Positions 13,987-26,182 of a stretch of DNA of 64,000 bases are shown here, piece after piece. A program made the position numbers and the translations under genes. How positions within the stretch are numbered: position 1 is the first letter of the stretch; every line of letters starts with the position of its first letter. The notes under the pieces were generated by a model. The model did not search any database. It worked only from the letters and a program-made list of their open reading frames with translations, and was not told where the DNA came from. This DNA comes from Trichoplax sp. H2 (lineage: Eukaryota; Placozoa; Uniplacotomia; Trichoplacea): positions 1 through 64,000 of the forward strand of contig NOWV01000014.1 in assembly GCA_003344405.1 (NCBI GenBank), given 5' to 3'.

Positions 13987-16692
13987 TTATTCCATTACAT
14001 CTTCGCTAACATCGTCATTATGTTCCCCTGAGATATTTTCACTACAGGCTGATGTATTCATCGAGCTATTAATAGGCAGTGAGGATGAATTTTGGATTGT
14101 ATCTTCCAATATAGTGCCTATATGAAATGAATGAAGACTAGAAATTTAGGTTCAAATTAAAATTATAGGTAATATACAATAATTATTTAGCCCATCTTTG
14201 ACTGTCCATTAAGTTAAAATGGTAGCACTTACATTGAGTGGTATTCACCGATTCGTTAGCAAAATCTGATGCATTTTCGCTGGATTCTTTTACTTCCAAA
14301 TTTTTCGATTTTGCATTTAATAAAGCATCTTGTAATTCTTTCAATTGATAGTCCTGATCAGCAGTTAACTCACTAGTGCCACCATTTTTTATTTGTGCTT
14401 GCCTCTTTTGATGTATACTTTCGCTGATGGCTTCTAAATTTCGAAGAACTTTAGTGTATGAAAGCTTCAATCCATGCAATGCATCTTGAATTTCATTACA
14501 TGATCGCTTCTTGTGCTTCATAGAGAGAAGTGTTAACAATAATTCATATCAGCGGAGAAATTGTAATATGTACGTATTAAAGCATTATGAGCTATGTTGC
14601 ATCATCGATGATATATGCTATTAGAATACATCTAAATAGCTATGAATTCGTAACAAGGTAAACTTTACTGAATTGAAATTTTTCTAATATTTAGAATTGC
14701 AAGATAATAACGTTATAAAATTGACTTGTCTAGTAGATTTATAAGTAATAAAATAGATGTAAACCTTTAATTCGGCATCCATTCTGTACTTTTCTTCATA
14801 GTATAACCTATATGTGTTAAGTTTATAATTGGCTTTCAACAATTTTACTTAATTTTTCTAATATTATGATTCAGTTAAATTACCGTGATTTTGTTAAAGG
14901 TTTGTACAATTCGTAAAATAATTGCTCTAGAGTCTCCTCTGCATCTCGCTGTGCCTCTAATAGTAAATTATATCGATCTTCGCAGTCTTTTACTTCCGTA
15001 TTAGTAACCATAACCTAGAATGTAAATTATTTAAATTATTCATGCTATTAAATAGTAGTATATGAACTTTTAGCGATGTATGTAGAAATAACCTTGTTAT
15101 TAGCATGGTTGACCATATCTTGCCAGGCTCCATCAAAGCTAGACTCTGACCTATTAAGTAAGTTTTCTTCAGCTACTGCAATCATCTCGCGAGCTGCTTC
15201 ATGTACGGTTGATGCCGTTTCATAGGCTAGTGATGCTTTTTCGAATTCATGCTGTAGCTGAGAACGAAATAATTATTTTGATGAGGTATTGAATCACTTT
15301 TTTATCTAATTAAAATGATTAAATTTTTTGGCAAATACCGCATTTGCTCTTTCTGCTGTTTCATAATAGGGCCTTGATTTTGCAATGCAGCTGCCTAATT
15401 CTTGTGCTAGTTCAGTTAACTTCTTCGTACCTTCTTTAAGGGATTTTTCGAAATCACTTCTTGCATTCTATTGCAATAAACAAATTGTCTTCGTAACGTA
15501 AATGGCATTTGATATATTTAATGATCAAAAAGATGTAAACATTAGTCTCACATCCAATATTTTCTCATGTCGATTTATCTCCGAAGCTAAAGCATTCAGC
15601 TTTTCTAGTTCTTGCTAAAGAATCGAGTAATGAATTAAAAATTATATTGATGTTATAACACTTGAAAATGAGACTTTTCTGCTTATATTGTACTCCATTT
15701 TACCGTTATATAATAAATAAAAAATACAATATTTTATCCGAGATAGCTGAAGTAGAATTCCTGACGATAAAAGCGCCGGTAGCTATCCTACGTTTACAAA
15801 TTACGCTATAGATGGTATGAATCAATTTATACATATGGTATCTTGCATAAATAGAACAGATGTACACGATAGCGTTTTGAAGATTGTACAATAAAATGCT
15901 CCATAATAGGATACTGAAACCAGGAAAAGAATACAAGAACTCTCCAGGATCACATTCACTAGCATACATTTGCAAATATCAGTTTATGTAGTAAAGATAA
16001 CATCTTAGCAGTATTTAATAATAATAGTTTAATTTCCTTCTTCCAGGGCGATATTGGATGCCTATACTCCGATATGACAGTGATTATGATCACTAGTGTC
16101 TTCGATCTTATATTTATCCGGCCGTTAACAAGACAAAATAGGAGTATATGAATAATAGGATGATTTAAAAAAGCTAATTTTTATTTAGCCAAAATAGGTT
16201 GCTAAACAAAATATCATTCCGTAGAAATCTCAATTGCCTCGCTAGGCTTGGAGACTTTTATTACTACCTGACGCAATCTAGAATGAGTGCGATACATCCT
16301 ACTTTAAAATCATCCTTTTAAGTACTGTATTAGGTTTAAAACTTTTTAGTTCTTTAACAATTATCTCGATTATTACTGCCTCGTTGAACTTGCGGACTTT
16401 TAGTAATACCTAACGTAGTCTAGAATGAATGAGATCCATCCCATTTTAAGACATTCTTATAAAGTACAGTAATAGGTTTTAAAAATATTTAGTTCTTTAA
16501 CAATTATCTTAATCTTTATCAGATAATACGTATATTAGTGTATACTTATACTTATAGATAAAACAAAGATATTTGAAATTAGTTTTTCAGACTGGTTTAC
16601 AGCTACTTAGATGAGTTCCAATGTACTCAGATAGTAGTTACCGTAATTCTAGGATCTAATTCTTCATTAAGCTCTTCATCCAAATCCATCAT
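13987..16692 (-). CDS. SH3BP5: SH3BP5 (Sab/REI) family coiled-coil protein
   Basis: Eight exons: 16692..16642, 15614..15552, 15467..15339, 15257..15093, 15014..14884, 14807..14765, 14515..14233 and 14117..13987. They total 996 bases, 331 residues, and all phases agree. Family blocks appear in order: EELDPRI at the N-terminus, QELEKLNALASEIN, LGSCIAKSRPYYE, AAREMIAVAEENL, WQDMVNHANNK, and YTKVLRNLEAISESIHQKR near the end. This is the long antiparallel coiled coil that acts as a Rab11 guanine-nucleotide exchange factor in vertebrates (SH3BP5) and nematodes (REI-1); SH3BP5 also binds JNK at mitochondria. The start is fixed by a TGA directly before the ATG-ATG at 16692. The C-terminal tail after residue 288 is Ser/Asn/Glu-rich and not recognised. 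Intron 1 is about 1 kb; the others are roughly 70-250 bp. It is divergent from SHPRH. Confidence 0.93.
16235..16520. repeat. Diverged two-copy tandem repeat in SH3BP5 intron 1
   Basis: Two copies of about 142 bp (16235-16376 and 16377-16520) share TGCCTCG, CTTTTAnTA, TCTAGAATGA, TTTTAGTTCTTTAACAATTA and other blocks, with many substitutions and small indels. No coding signal. Confidence 0.75.
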
Positions 16693-18625
16693 TCATGAAG
16701 GCCATGGAAGAATAATGACCAATTTGTATAGTGAGAAAAACTTTATCTGAACATATGGGCCGAAAAAATGTAAATTTTATGATTCATCATTTTAATAAAA
16801 TTATTGTGATGAAAATACCCCTAACTATCGTATAGAATAGACTGAATAAAGAATACAGTATACAATACCGTCAAAATAGAGTATGTAAATAAATGAATTG
16901 GCCATTATAATGGATACTATAGGAGATTTTCGATGGGCTGAAGGATTGGAATGCGCAGGTACTCATTCGATCAGAGAAAGATACTGCCTTAAGCCTAGGG
17001 CACAGAGTAATGCTCATCACCATGAGACAATATGGTGGTAAACTATTGACTGAGATATAAACTATTTACGAGTGTTTGGTAGTACTGCTACATTAGTCAT
17101 ATATAAGCGTGAGATTGCACGATTTCTTAATTTTTTTTCAAGATATGTCAATATATGTCTAATGCATCAGTAGGACAGCTTAACCGAAGTGTATAAAATA
17201 AATAATTTATGCAAAATAGTTAGGGCTAATGTACATTAGAGACCCTCTATGAAGCGGATGTTAGAATCCCGGTTATCCCTCTTTTCCTATTCTGAATAAA
17301 TATACTCTTCTTTCTTTATAATTTGCGTGCTACACTATCGATGGACTCACAACTACCACCTCCATCCATGAAGGTACCTACTGAAGTGAATGCCGATATG
17401 TCAGAGCTAATAACCTCGACGGCGACAACATCACAGTACACTGTACACTGTATAGAATTTTTTTTTCAGATCAGTGTATATTTTTATGGTTTATTTTATT
17501 ATAAAACCCGTAAAAGTTGATATGGGTTTGATCAAGTTTTGATCATATTATTTGTTTTTTTTTTAAACTGGATTGAATATCTACACCCTGTATATATATT
17601 ATTTGTAGTTAAACTATTGATTATATTGATTATTTGTATATGGCATATACATTTTTTAATTATAATTAACACTTACCAGGGCAATCATCACTGCGCATGC
17701 ACAAACACTATGACAGCATATCTACTACAGTACTTGACTATGAAGTATCGATGTTTTCTTGGAGTAACCTTTTAATGTCAAGACTTTAGCAGTTCTAACA
17801 TCGAAGAGGACTTTCACATGGAGAGTTACACATATAATAGCAAATCTTTGGTTGTAATCCTTTTCAGTTTTGATTCTATAGCAGCCCAAATCTTCCCATG
17901 CCGTCCTGAGGTTTGCATGAATTGCTACACATTACACAATTGTGCTGTTGTGGTAACTGCGCATGATCGTTAACCTCAGCTCGACATGTAACAACATGTA
18001 CCCATGCTGAGACTACAGTGTACAGTACATTGCAGCGTGCGCAAGGGACTGTAAGAGTACAATAGTACTGTATCAATGTGCGATAGTCGACCATCAGAAT
18101 ATTTCAGCTATACACGACTGAATATAGGATAAATTGCGCTGTCTAGTACATCATACAGCAATTCGCTACAGTACATTGGATACTGGATGACGCCAATGCT
18201 GTATCCAAGGCATCCTAGCAATGAACTGCACGTCATTTGATTAGCCCCGGCAAAATCAATATTAAAATAGCGCTGTAAAACTTTAAATCGTAGCAAAGTA
18301 GACGACTAACGCTTTGGAACTGCATGCAATAGCATTGATTGTATCTGAATTGCACTGGCCAGTGGAAATCGTGGAAAGGAACGCTACTTCTAGAGTCATT
18401 ATTGGCTAAGAGCTGATTTTAACGTCGCATACTTTTAGAGATCCAGGTCTTGCAGTTCATTCATTTACTGACAACGGATGGTGAAAATAAATTAAGTTGA
18501 ACTGGCGATCGTTGTGAAAGAAGAATATAATTGGATGAATGCTTCATTTTAGGTGAATTAAATATTGTCCAATCCTATTGATATAAAGATAGACGACTCT
18601 AGGCTCGGTAGAATTGTTGAGCGAA
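16693..18625. promoter_or_regulatory. Divergent intergenic region SH3BP5-SHPRH with GTAC-motif cluster
   Basis: This stretch holds the 5' ends of both divergent genes. About 17430-18180 is less AT-rich than its surroundings and carries many ACTGTA/TACAGT words, plus TGCGCATG twice (near 17692 and 17957), similar to half of an NRF1 site. The ATG at 17341 opens a short reading frame with unusually coding-like composition (Pro, Glu, Thr; no Ile/Tyr bias) until about 17440, followed by a GT; it could be an exon of an unrecognised gene. Minus-strand ORFs at 17876-18094 and 18108-18296 overlap this denser DNA but show no family features. Confidence 0.4.
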
Positions 18626-21600
18626 ATGAAACGAAAAAATTCAACCGTACGTAAAATTTTACCTGAGCAACAACAGCAATTATCTTGGAACATGGCCAGC
18701 CTTGCCAATGGTGTTGCTGATGATGATGACATGGATGATCTACCGCATAATTCGGATAGTTCAGCCACAACGGCAAAGAAACAAAAGGTGGTATCGGATG
18801 ATAATTCTAACGATGAGATCGATCAATTCTCTATCCATTTGCATGTAAATATTTCTAAGGTAGAGACTGTTGCACGTACTTTCGAAATTGGCCAATTTAA
18901 AGCTCAGATTACATTAGATGGTACTTTCGACCTCCAAGCTATTGACGCTATGATCTTATCATTTGGCCAATGCAATGATAATGGCTTGGCAACTATCCAA
19001 CTCAATGATAATTATGAAAGAAAGCTACTATGTTCTATCCATCTACCTACACATGTACTCAATGCTATGGATATCCTAGTCAATAAATACCGAAATAAAA
19101 ATGGCAATGCTGCTTCGTTATACTTGCACGCCATGGAAACAGACAAACAATTTGTTAACCTTACTCTATCCCTATTTCTGGAAAGTCCAGCGTTCGCTAA
19201 ACTCCCAGGGCCAAGTGCATCCATTGCCAATACTGGTGCTAGTCATCTTATACAAAATGTACCCGTTATCATACGACATTTCTTGGGCGGTCAGTTGAAT
19301 AGTGAAGACTTTGAAGGTAACAGTAACTCATACTGAACATATTGATTACGTACAAATAACTATAACTGTGGATATACTGGTTGATTTCCTTTTAACATTA
19401 CGTCCTGCTGATTACTGTATACGTATAAAATAAATGGAATATCTATCCAACAACATTTTATGGCAACTAGTAGAGTATTATGCACATGATGCTTCGCGTG
19501 AATGTGTTGTAATGATAGTGAATTTTAAATTTCTAGAGAGGGATAAATGCCGTAATAAGCAATGCTTTAAGGATTGATACGACTAGATTAGCTTGGGTAA
19601 AAATGAAATTGACTTATTTTATTATCAATAGTTTCCCGAATACCAGGTACAGCTGCAGATGCAGATGAAATCTACCGTAAAATTAAATCATCTCCATATG
19701 CTATGAAATCGGATATCGATGATCGAACCCATTTGCAGCATCAAAATTTACTGCCAACTTTGAGACCGTATCAGGCTAGAGCTGTTCAGTGGATGTTAAA
19801 TAGAGAAAGATCATCAACATCGGTACAAGATCGATCGACAATCCACTCATTGTGGAGGGAGTTAAAATCAATTGATGGAAAACAATTTTATTTTAATCCG
19901 TATTCTTCTCGGTAAAGCTCTAATTACTGTTGATAGGACTGCTTATACCCTTTTGCAGTTTTACATATTATCAAGTTATCTATTATAACCAGACTTAATA
20001 ATATTATTAACCTTTCATCAATTTCTTAAGAATAACTATATCCAGATTTAATATTGCCCCTTTGCCACCTGGTGGGATTTTAGCTGATGAAATGGGCCTA
20101 GGAAAAACGGTAGAAGTTTTGGCTTGCGTACTATTGAATGAAAGACCAACTAATATACTAGAGAACTCGACATCGACAGATGTTAGTGGCAATAATTTAG
20201 CTGCAAAGAGTTGCAATGATGTATGTGAGCGATCAGATGTAGCCTATCAGTATGACTGCAGTGACTCGAAAGATGCGGATAAAGTTGATGAAGGAAAAAA
20301 TACTTCTACGCTACGTAAACGAATACACAGTCAACTGAAAGATAGTATAACTAGACCAAGTAATGGTAATTCATGCAAACTTACTTGTATTTGTGGTGGC
20401 TTAAATGAAGATGAAGACAGTGAGCAGCCGAAAACCGCGCAATGTCAAATTTGTTCGATATGGCAACATCCAAAGTGTGTTAGACCCGACTTTGATTATT
20501 GTTCAGAATATATTTGCCCGCATTGTATTGTTAGAAAGGTACAATAATGCCACATTTCTGCCATAATTAAATATAATTTAATCTAGCGGCAATCCATTTA
20601 TCAGGCGCTAGCTCAATTCTTGCTCAAGTGAAAATTTTATTTAAAAATTTGTTAATAATATTATTAGCCTACTATCGCATCCGGAGCTACGTTGATAATA
20701 TCTCCATCATCGATTGCTTACCAATGGAAAGAAGAAATAATGAGACATATCGATAAAGCTGGCTTTAAAGCAATGGTAAATATGGGTATATATCCTCATT
20801 CAATCGTATAGTTTACTGATATTGAAGATAATTAGTTACAAGTACTAAACCGAAATGAATTATTTTCTTCTTACAGATATATAAAGGTGTTGCCAAGGAA
20901 GGATTTATTAATCCTTCTGTTTTAGCAAACTATGATATTATCATAACTACATATGAAACTCTCCAGCAAGATATCTATCATATTGCCGACAACCACGGTT
21001 ATTATTGCATACATTACACAAAGCTTAATTATCTCCTGTAGGTAATGAAATTATGTCATATACTAACCCTTATATTTATTAATAGGCAATGTTCAAAAAC
21101 AACTGCGTTTCACTAGGCGATATTTAGCCTTGCCTAGCCCTCTACCATGCATAAATTGGTGGCGGATATGTTTGGACGAAGCCCAAATGGTAGAAAATGT
21201 AACCGCAAGGGTGAGTTCTTATGCATTCGAATAGGATTTTTCAAGCGTCTTGCATTTTTTTGAGTGTTTCTTTAAAAAATTGAAATTTTATTGTTTAATA
21301 GGCTGCAGAAATGGTTCTTAAATTGCAGTGTATCCATCGCTGGTGTGTGACGGGCACACCGGTTCAGAGGGGAATTGAAGGTAACCATATGCAATCTTAT
21401 TTGATACACAGTATAATTAAATGAAATTATTATTAGGATTTTAAAGTATTATACGAAATCCGTATCAAGATGAATGCCAAACTGATGTGTTAATATTTAA
21501 AAAATTATTCATTTTTATAGATTTGTATGGCCTTGCACTTTTTCTTGGGTTGGATCCAATTCACGAAAGGGTATGGTGGCGAAAGGTTATATATGAAAAT

Positions 21601-24600
21601 TATATTTATGGAAACTTGCAGCCATTAGTTGATGCATTTGCTTCAATTTTTTGGAGATCTGTAAAATCTGAAATCGTAGACGAGGTTAACGATTTTTGAA
21701 TTGATATTTCAGTAAAAGATTAAAATTCTACATCTAGTAGTAATACCGAATGTTTCATAGATCCAGCTCCCGGAACAGTCCAGTTCAATGAATTGGCTGA
21801 AGTTATCACCAATTGAATCGCATTTTTACCAGAGACAACACGAAGAATGTTCGACCGATGCCCTTAAGGTAGGTGTTTCTCTGAGTAGTGAATTTCGCAC
21901 TGTACGAAGTACATTTTAAGCTTTCGTACGTCATAAATGTTTTCATATATTTTATGTTATTGGAAAACCTCAGATTTCTTCAACTCTGGATATTAGGTTA
22001 TGAATCGAATTGAACAAAAGTCTGAAATATCAATTAGTAGCCTGGATAAAGTTACATTTCAAAAAGTATATTCGATATAAATTTAGAATAAGAAAGAAAT
22101 GGCGTTGTTAAATCAAATTTTGTACTGCATCACCTAATTTCCCTTTCAAAAATTAGATGCTGAACCCTCTGCTACGACTACGCCAAGCTTGTTGCCACCC
22201 ACAAGCTGTTACTAGTAGTGGGATATCTCTAAATCGAGGGTAAAGTGTTAGCATTTGTTTGTTCATTTACAATTGCATAGTGTTAAGATCAATTCACTTT
22301 CAACAGACGTTTAACGATGGATCAGATTCTGGAAAGTATGATTAAAAAGTCAAAGACTGAATGCGAAGAAGCCCAAAGACAAATCATTTTCGCGCTTAAT
22401 GGTATTACAGATATTCTTAAAAATACCGATTCTGTCGTTTGTTACGGCTTCGTCTGTAATGCTATTTATATTCATGTTTTAGGTCTGGCAGGTGTTCATG
22501 TTATGAAGGAAGAAGTCAGTGCATTTTCGGATTTTTGTTTTCTTCTTTCAGTTTTTTAAGTATATTATGCTAACATACTTTAAGTACCCTATGTTTTATA
22601 TTATGATAGTTAGTAGAGGCAGTGGATCGGTATAGGGAAGCCATTGCTGCATGGGAAGAATATAAAGATAGGCTCCATACAGACAGCATACAGGTATTCT
22701 CATTTGTTCATATATAAAAAGTTTTGAAAGCTGTAAAATCTTTCGTACTACCATCCTTGTTATGGAAACGTTAAGATCTACTTTAATGATTACATTTTAG
22801 AAAATTCACACTCTGCATAATCTGAATGATATCTTGAAGAATCATCCTGAGATAGCACAAGATTGTGGTAGGACGATACGAGAGAGCCGTCTAGACCATG
22901 AGGTACGCTATACTGATAGGTCATGCTATTTATTATTCTAATATATAAGCATAATTCTGCTATGTGAAATATAATTCTTTAAATTGCCTTCTTGCCTTTC
23001 TTGGACTGACATGTAACGGAAAATTACAAAGGTGGAACAACTAAAGCTTTCATATTTAATTAAATTTAAAACTGCTACTGTTAACTCTCGTGAAATTCTT
23101 CAACAAAGTAAACAAACAATATCGGAATTAAAGGTAAAAATTTTATACTGTTGTTATCAAAGGAAAATTTGATCCAAATATGATTTATTTTAACGATATA
23201 GTCTCAGCTGGATGAAATTTGGTACCTTCAACTACTGGAAAAATTTGAAGTACTTGGTCTTGAAAATCAATTAATAACCAGACTACAGCAACGTTTATCG
23301 ACTCAATTAACGCAAATGTATCTTAATTCTACTGAAATGGCTGGAAGGTTGTCAATCTGTACGCTTTTATAATTAGTAATAAGACGAACTTTAATGAATA
23401 AATATCATCTTACCATCTAAATTTTAGCTTTACAAATATTACTGGGCTGAAATATGTTGCGACTATGCAACTGGATGCAATAACAGAATCTCGTGAAGCA
23501 CTATTAAAATTGATATATTCCATTGATCAAGAGAATTTTCAACTTTTGGTATCTTCGGCGGCAGATTGTCACTTAAGACCCGCGAAACTTCAAAGGCGTA
23601 AAAAGTACTTAGAGGATCTATTATATACCTATCAATTTAAAGTTACTATAGGTTTTAATGGAGTGTTTTGAATTTTACTATAGGTGTAAGATATGTGAAG
23701 CCAATCGCTATTTTGAAGAATATGAATCTCACCTATTTTTATTACAAAGGCGTAGTAAAGAGAAGTACGGCTCCAATAAGTTATTGTAGCTTTTCACTTT
23801 CTATGTATAAAATGATTTAATAAATTGTAATTGTACATTATTATACTGTTTATAGATCCTCCAATTTACAGGAAAATTTGAATCGGATGATGACGACGAA
23901 GCAATTGGTTTCAAGAGCCGATAGTGAAATAGAAAGGACTCTGAAAGCTATTGTAGCTTTTGCAAAATCTTATGGTTGGGAATTTTTAAAATTATAGAAA
24001 AAAGTTGCTGAGTATGAATTTGTTTATATATCTGCCATTCATGCCTTAATAAATAGTGAATTATAAAGATGATGATGATGATGATGATGGCGGATTGAAT
24101 GCAAGCCAATCAGAAATGCATACGGAAAGGTTTGAGGGAATATCTGATGACGAACACCAAATTCGTGAGATGATTAGATCTGGTCGTCATTTTCTGTCAT
24201 TGCTGGACACCTACAAGAAAGAATTTAATGTAAGATTTGAAAATTTTATCAGTAACATTAGAATTTAGGTTCTTAGTTGGTAGTTTATGCTGAAGGGCTA
24301 TACGCATACAATCTGTAAATGATATTTACCATTTCCTGTAGCATATTAGAGCATTATGGATGTCTATAGATGATCATATCGCTGCGTTAGACGAACTTGA
24401 AATGGCAAAAACTCGGCTCCGTAAGCAATGCCCAGGTGAAGAAGTCCCGGATTCTGCTCAAACTTATATTATTCCTCCTGGCCTAGTAAGTCACAATCTG
24501 CAATGTACTGATATTGTGGTATCTGTAACTTGAGGTATTGGCATTGATTTGCTTTTCAATAATCATGATTTCCAAGGTTGAACAAACTAGATTTCGATTT

Positions 24601-26182
24601 TTATCGGATTTATCACTTGGAAAGATAGAATTAAAGAAAAAACTAGGCCAGCTATCTTATTTAGAGAATTTATCTAAGGTTATACTTGATTCCTGCAATA
24701 AAATAGATAAATGATTTGACCTGCTTTCTCACTTTTAATATTCTGTATGCCCTACCTTCTAAATTAGGCGCGCAACTTCAGCAGTCATGAAAATGAAGAT
24801 TCATGTCCAATTTGTGTACGAAAGCTTGGAAAAGAGGTTAGTATTCGTTTGATCTCTTTTTAATATACTTGTTTGTTTGTTACTCTTTGTAAATAAATGT
24901 CTAATTTAACTGATATAATCTTGTAAATATTAGTGGACAGTATTGGGCTGTGGTCATTGTTATTGCTACGATTGTACCGATGTCATGATAAAAAAGTGTG
25001 CACAAAATGATATGAGACAACAAAGTGTAAAGTGCCCGTTATGCCGCATAAAAACTGCAGTTCCTGAAATATCCTATGCTAGTTTGGATGATGCAGCATC
25101 TACTTCGGAGGCTTCAGATATTAAAGTTGAAGTAAGATCCCTTATCTCTTATGATATAACTTGTTTATAGTTACCAAAACTTATAATGTAAATTTTTACT
25201 GCTGTTAGCCTGTATTTGAAGTGTTTGCATTGACTTTCAGGGGAGTCATTCTACAAAAATCGAAGCTGTGGCTAGGAAGTTATTATCTTTTCTAAGAAAA
25301 GATGACCAGACCAAGTTTCTAATCTTTTCTAGTGTAATTTATTTGATAATTTTGCTACTGTATACTGTAATATTATGACATTCATTTGTTTAAGATTGCT
25401 ACCATAGAAGTGCTAGTATGACTACTAACTTTTTACTATCACATTCCTGTTACTATGCATATAGTGGACGGTGGTCCTAAATTTAATTTCTCAAGCTTTG
25501 ACTGACAATAAAATTAATCACATTAACGCTAAAAGTGGGCAAAATTTTCAAGTGAGTAGGATCGTTCTTGTAATTATGCATATACTTCCTGAGCCTTAAA
25601 CGTTGACCAGGGTTACTATTTTCATCAGGACTCTATTACGAAATTTAAATATGATACCAGCATACCAGTATTATTATTACCATTAAAATCGGGAGCTAAT
25701 GGATTGAATTTAATTGAAGCAACTCACGTTATTTTGATTGAACCGGTTTTAAATCCTGCCCAAGAACTACAAGCAATAGGAAGAGTTCATAGAATTGGTC
25801 AAACTAAGTAAGTTGTGTATTTGGCCGATATGGTGCTACAGTAAAGCTCCTGCCTTACAGTATAAAAAATTCATTCATTTTTGGGATATATAGATAATCA
25901 ATTGTTTATCTCTATAGATCAACTGAGGTACATCGATTTATAATAAAAGGTACTGTGGAGGAAAGAATTATGGATATGAGCCAGTCAAAGAAAGTGAAGA
26001 AATCGTCTCGGTAATACATAACTGTTTAACTAATAAGACGAAACAGTATTTTATAAAAATGTAATCTGGCTAATGCATACACTTACGTTATTTTTTAAAA
26101 TAGGAAAAGAGGCAAGGACGAAGTCCCGATAACAATCGATGAATATAAATCGTTATTTTTAAAGAGCGATGAGTTGCTATAA
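18626..26182 (+). CDS. SHPRH: SHPRH-type SNF2 helicase / PHD / RING E3 ubiquitin ligase
   Basis: 29 exons: 18626-19316, 19632-19911, 20046-20538, 20668-20775, 20877-20997, 21086-21210, 21302-21380, 21521-21684, 21761-21868, 22157-22239, 22307-22401, 22483-22518, 22614-22693, 22801-22902, 23032-23133, 23208-23347, 23428-23604, 23684-23764, 23856-23974, 24057-24229, 24342-24485, 24577-24678, 24768-24836, 24934-25131, 25241-25333, 25465-25551, 25629-25807, 25918-26010, 26104-26182. The total is 4401 bases, 1466 residues, with consistent phases. Walker A DEMGLGKT is at 338-345, the PHD finger (C4HC3) at 438-484, the DEAQ box at 595-598, TGTP at 623-626, the RING (C3HC4) at 1214-1261 and C-lobe GRVHRIGQ at 1401-1408. 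The N-terminus shares the QQLxWNM block. In vertebrates the nuclear protein polyubiquitinates PCNA during DNA-damage tolerance. Only about 92 residues lie between Walker A and PHD, so the linker-histone (H15) domain is absent. The start is the first ATG in frame; donors GTTATT and GTTGTC in some introns are weak. Confidence 0.93.

Noticed and set aside
15706-15975. 89-codon minus-strand ORF
   Set aside because: Lies inside intron 1 of the SH3BP5 gene, between exons fixed by family homology; no match to the family.
18544-18776. Two minus-strand ORFs overlapping SHPRH exon 1
   Set aside because: Shadow frames of the Asp-, Gln- and Ser-rich N-terminal coding sequence of SHPRH.
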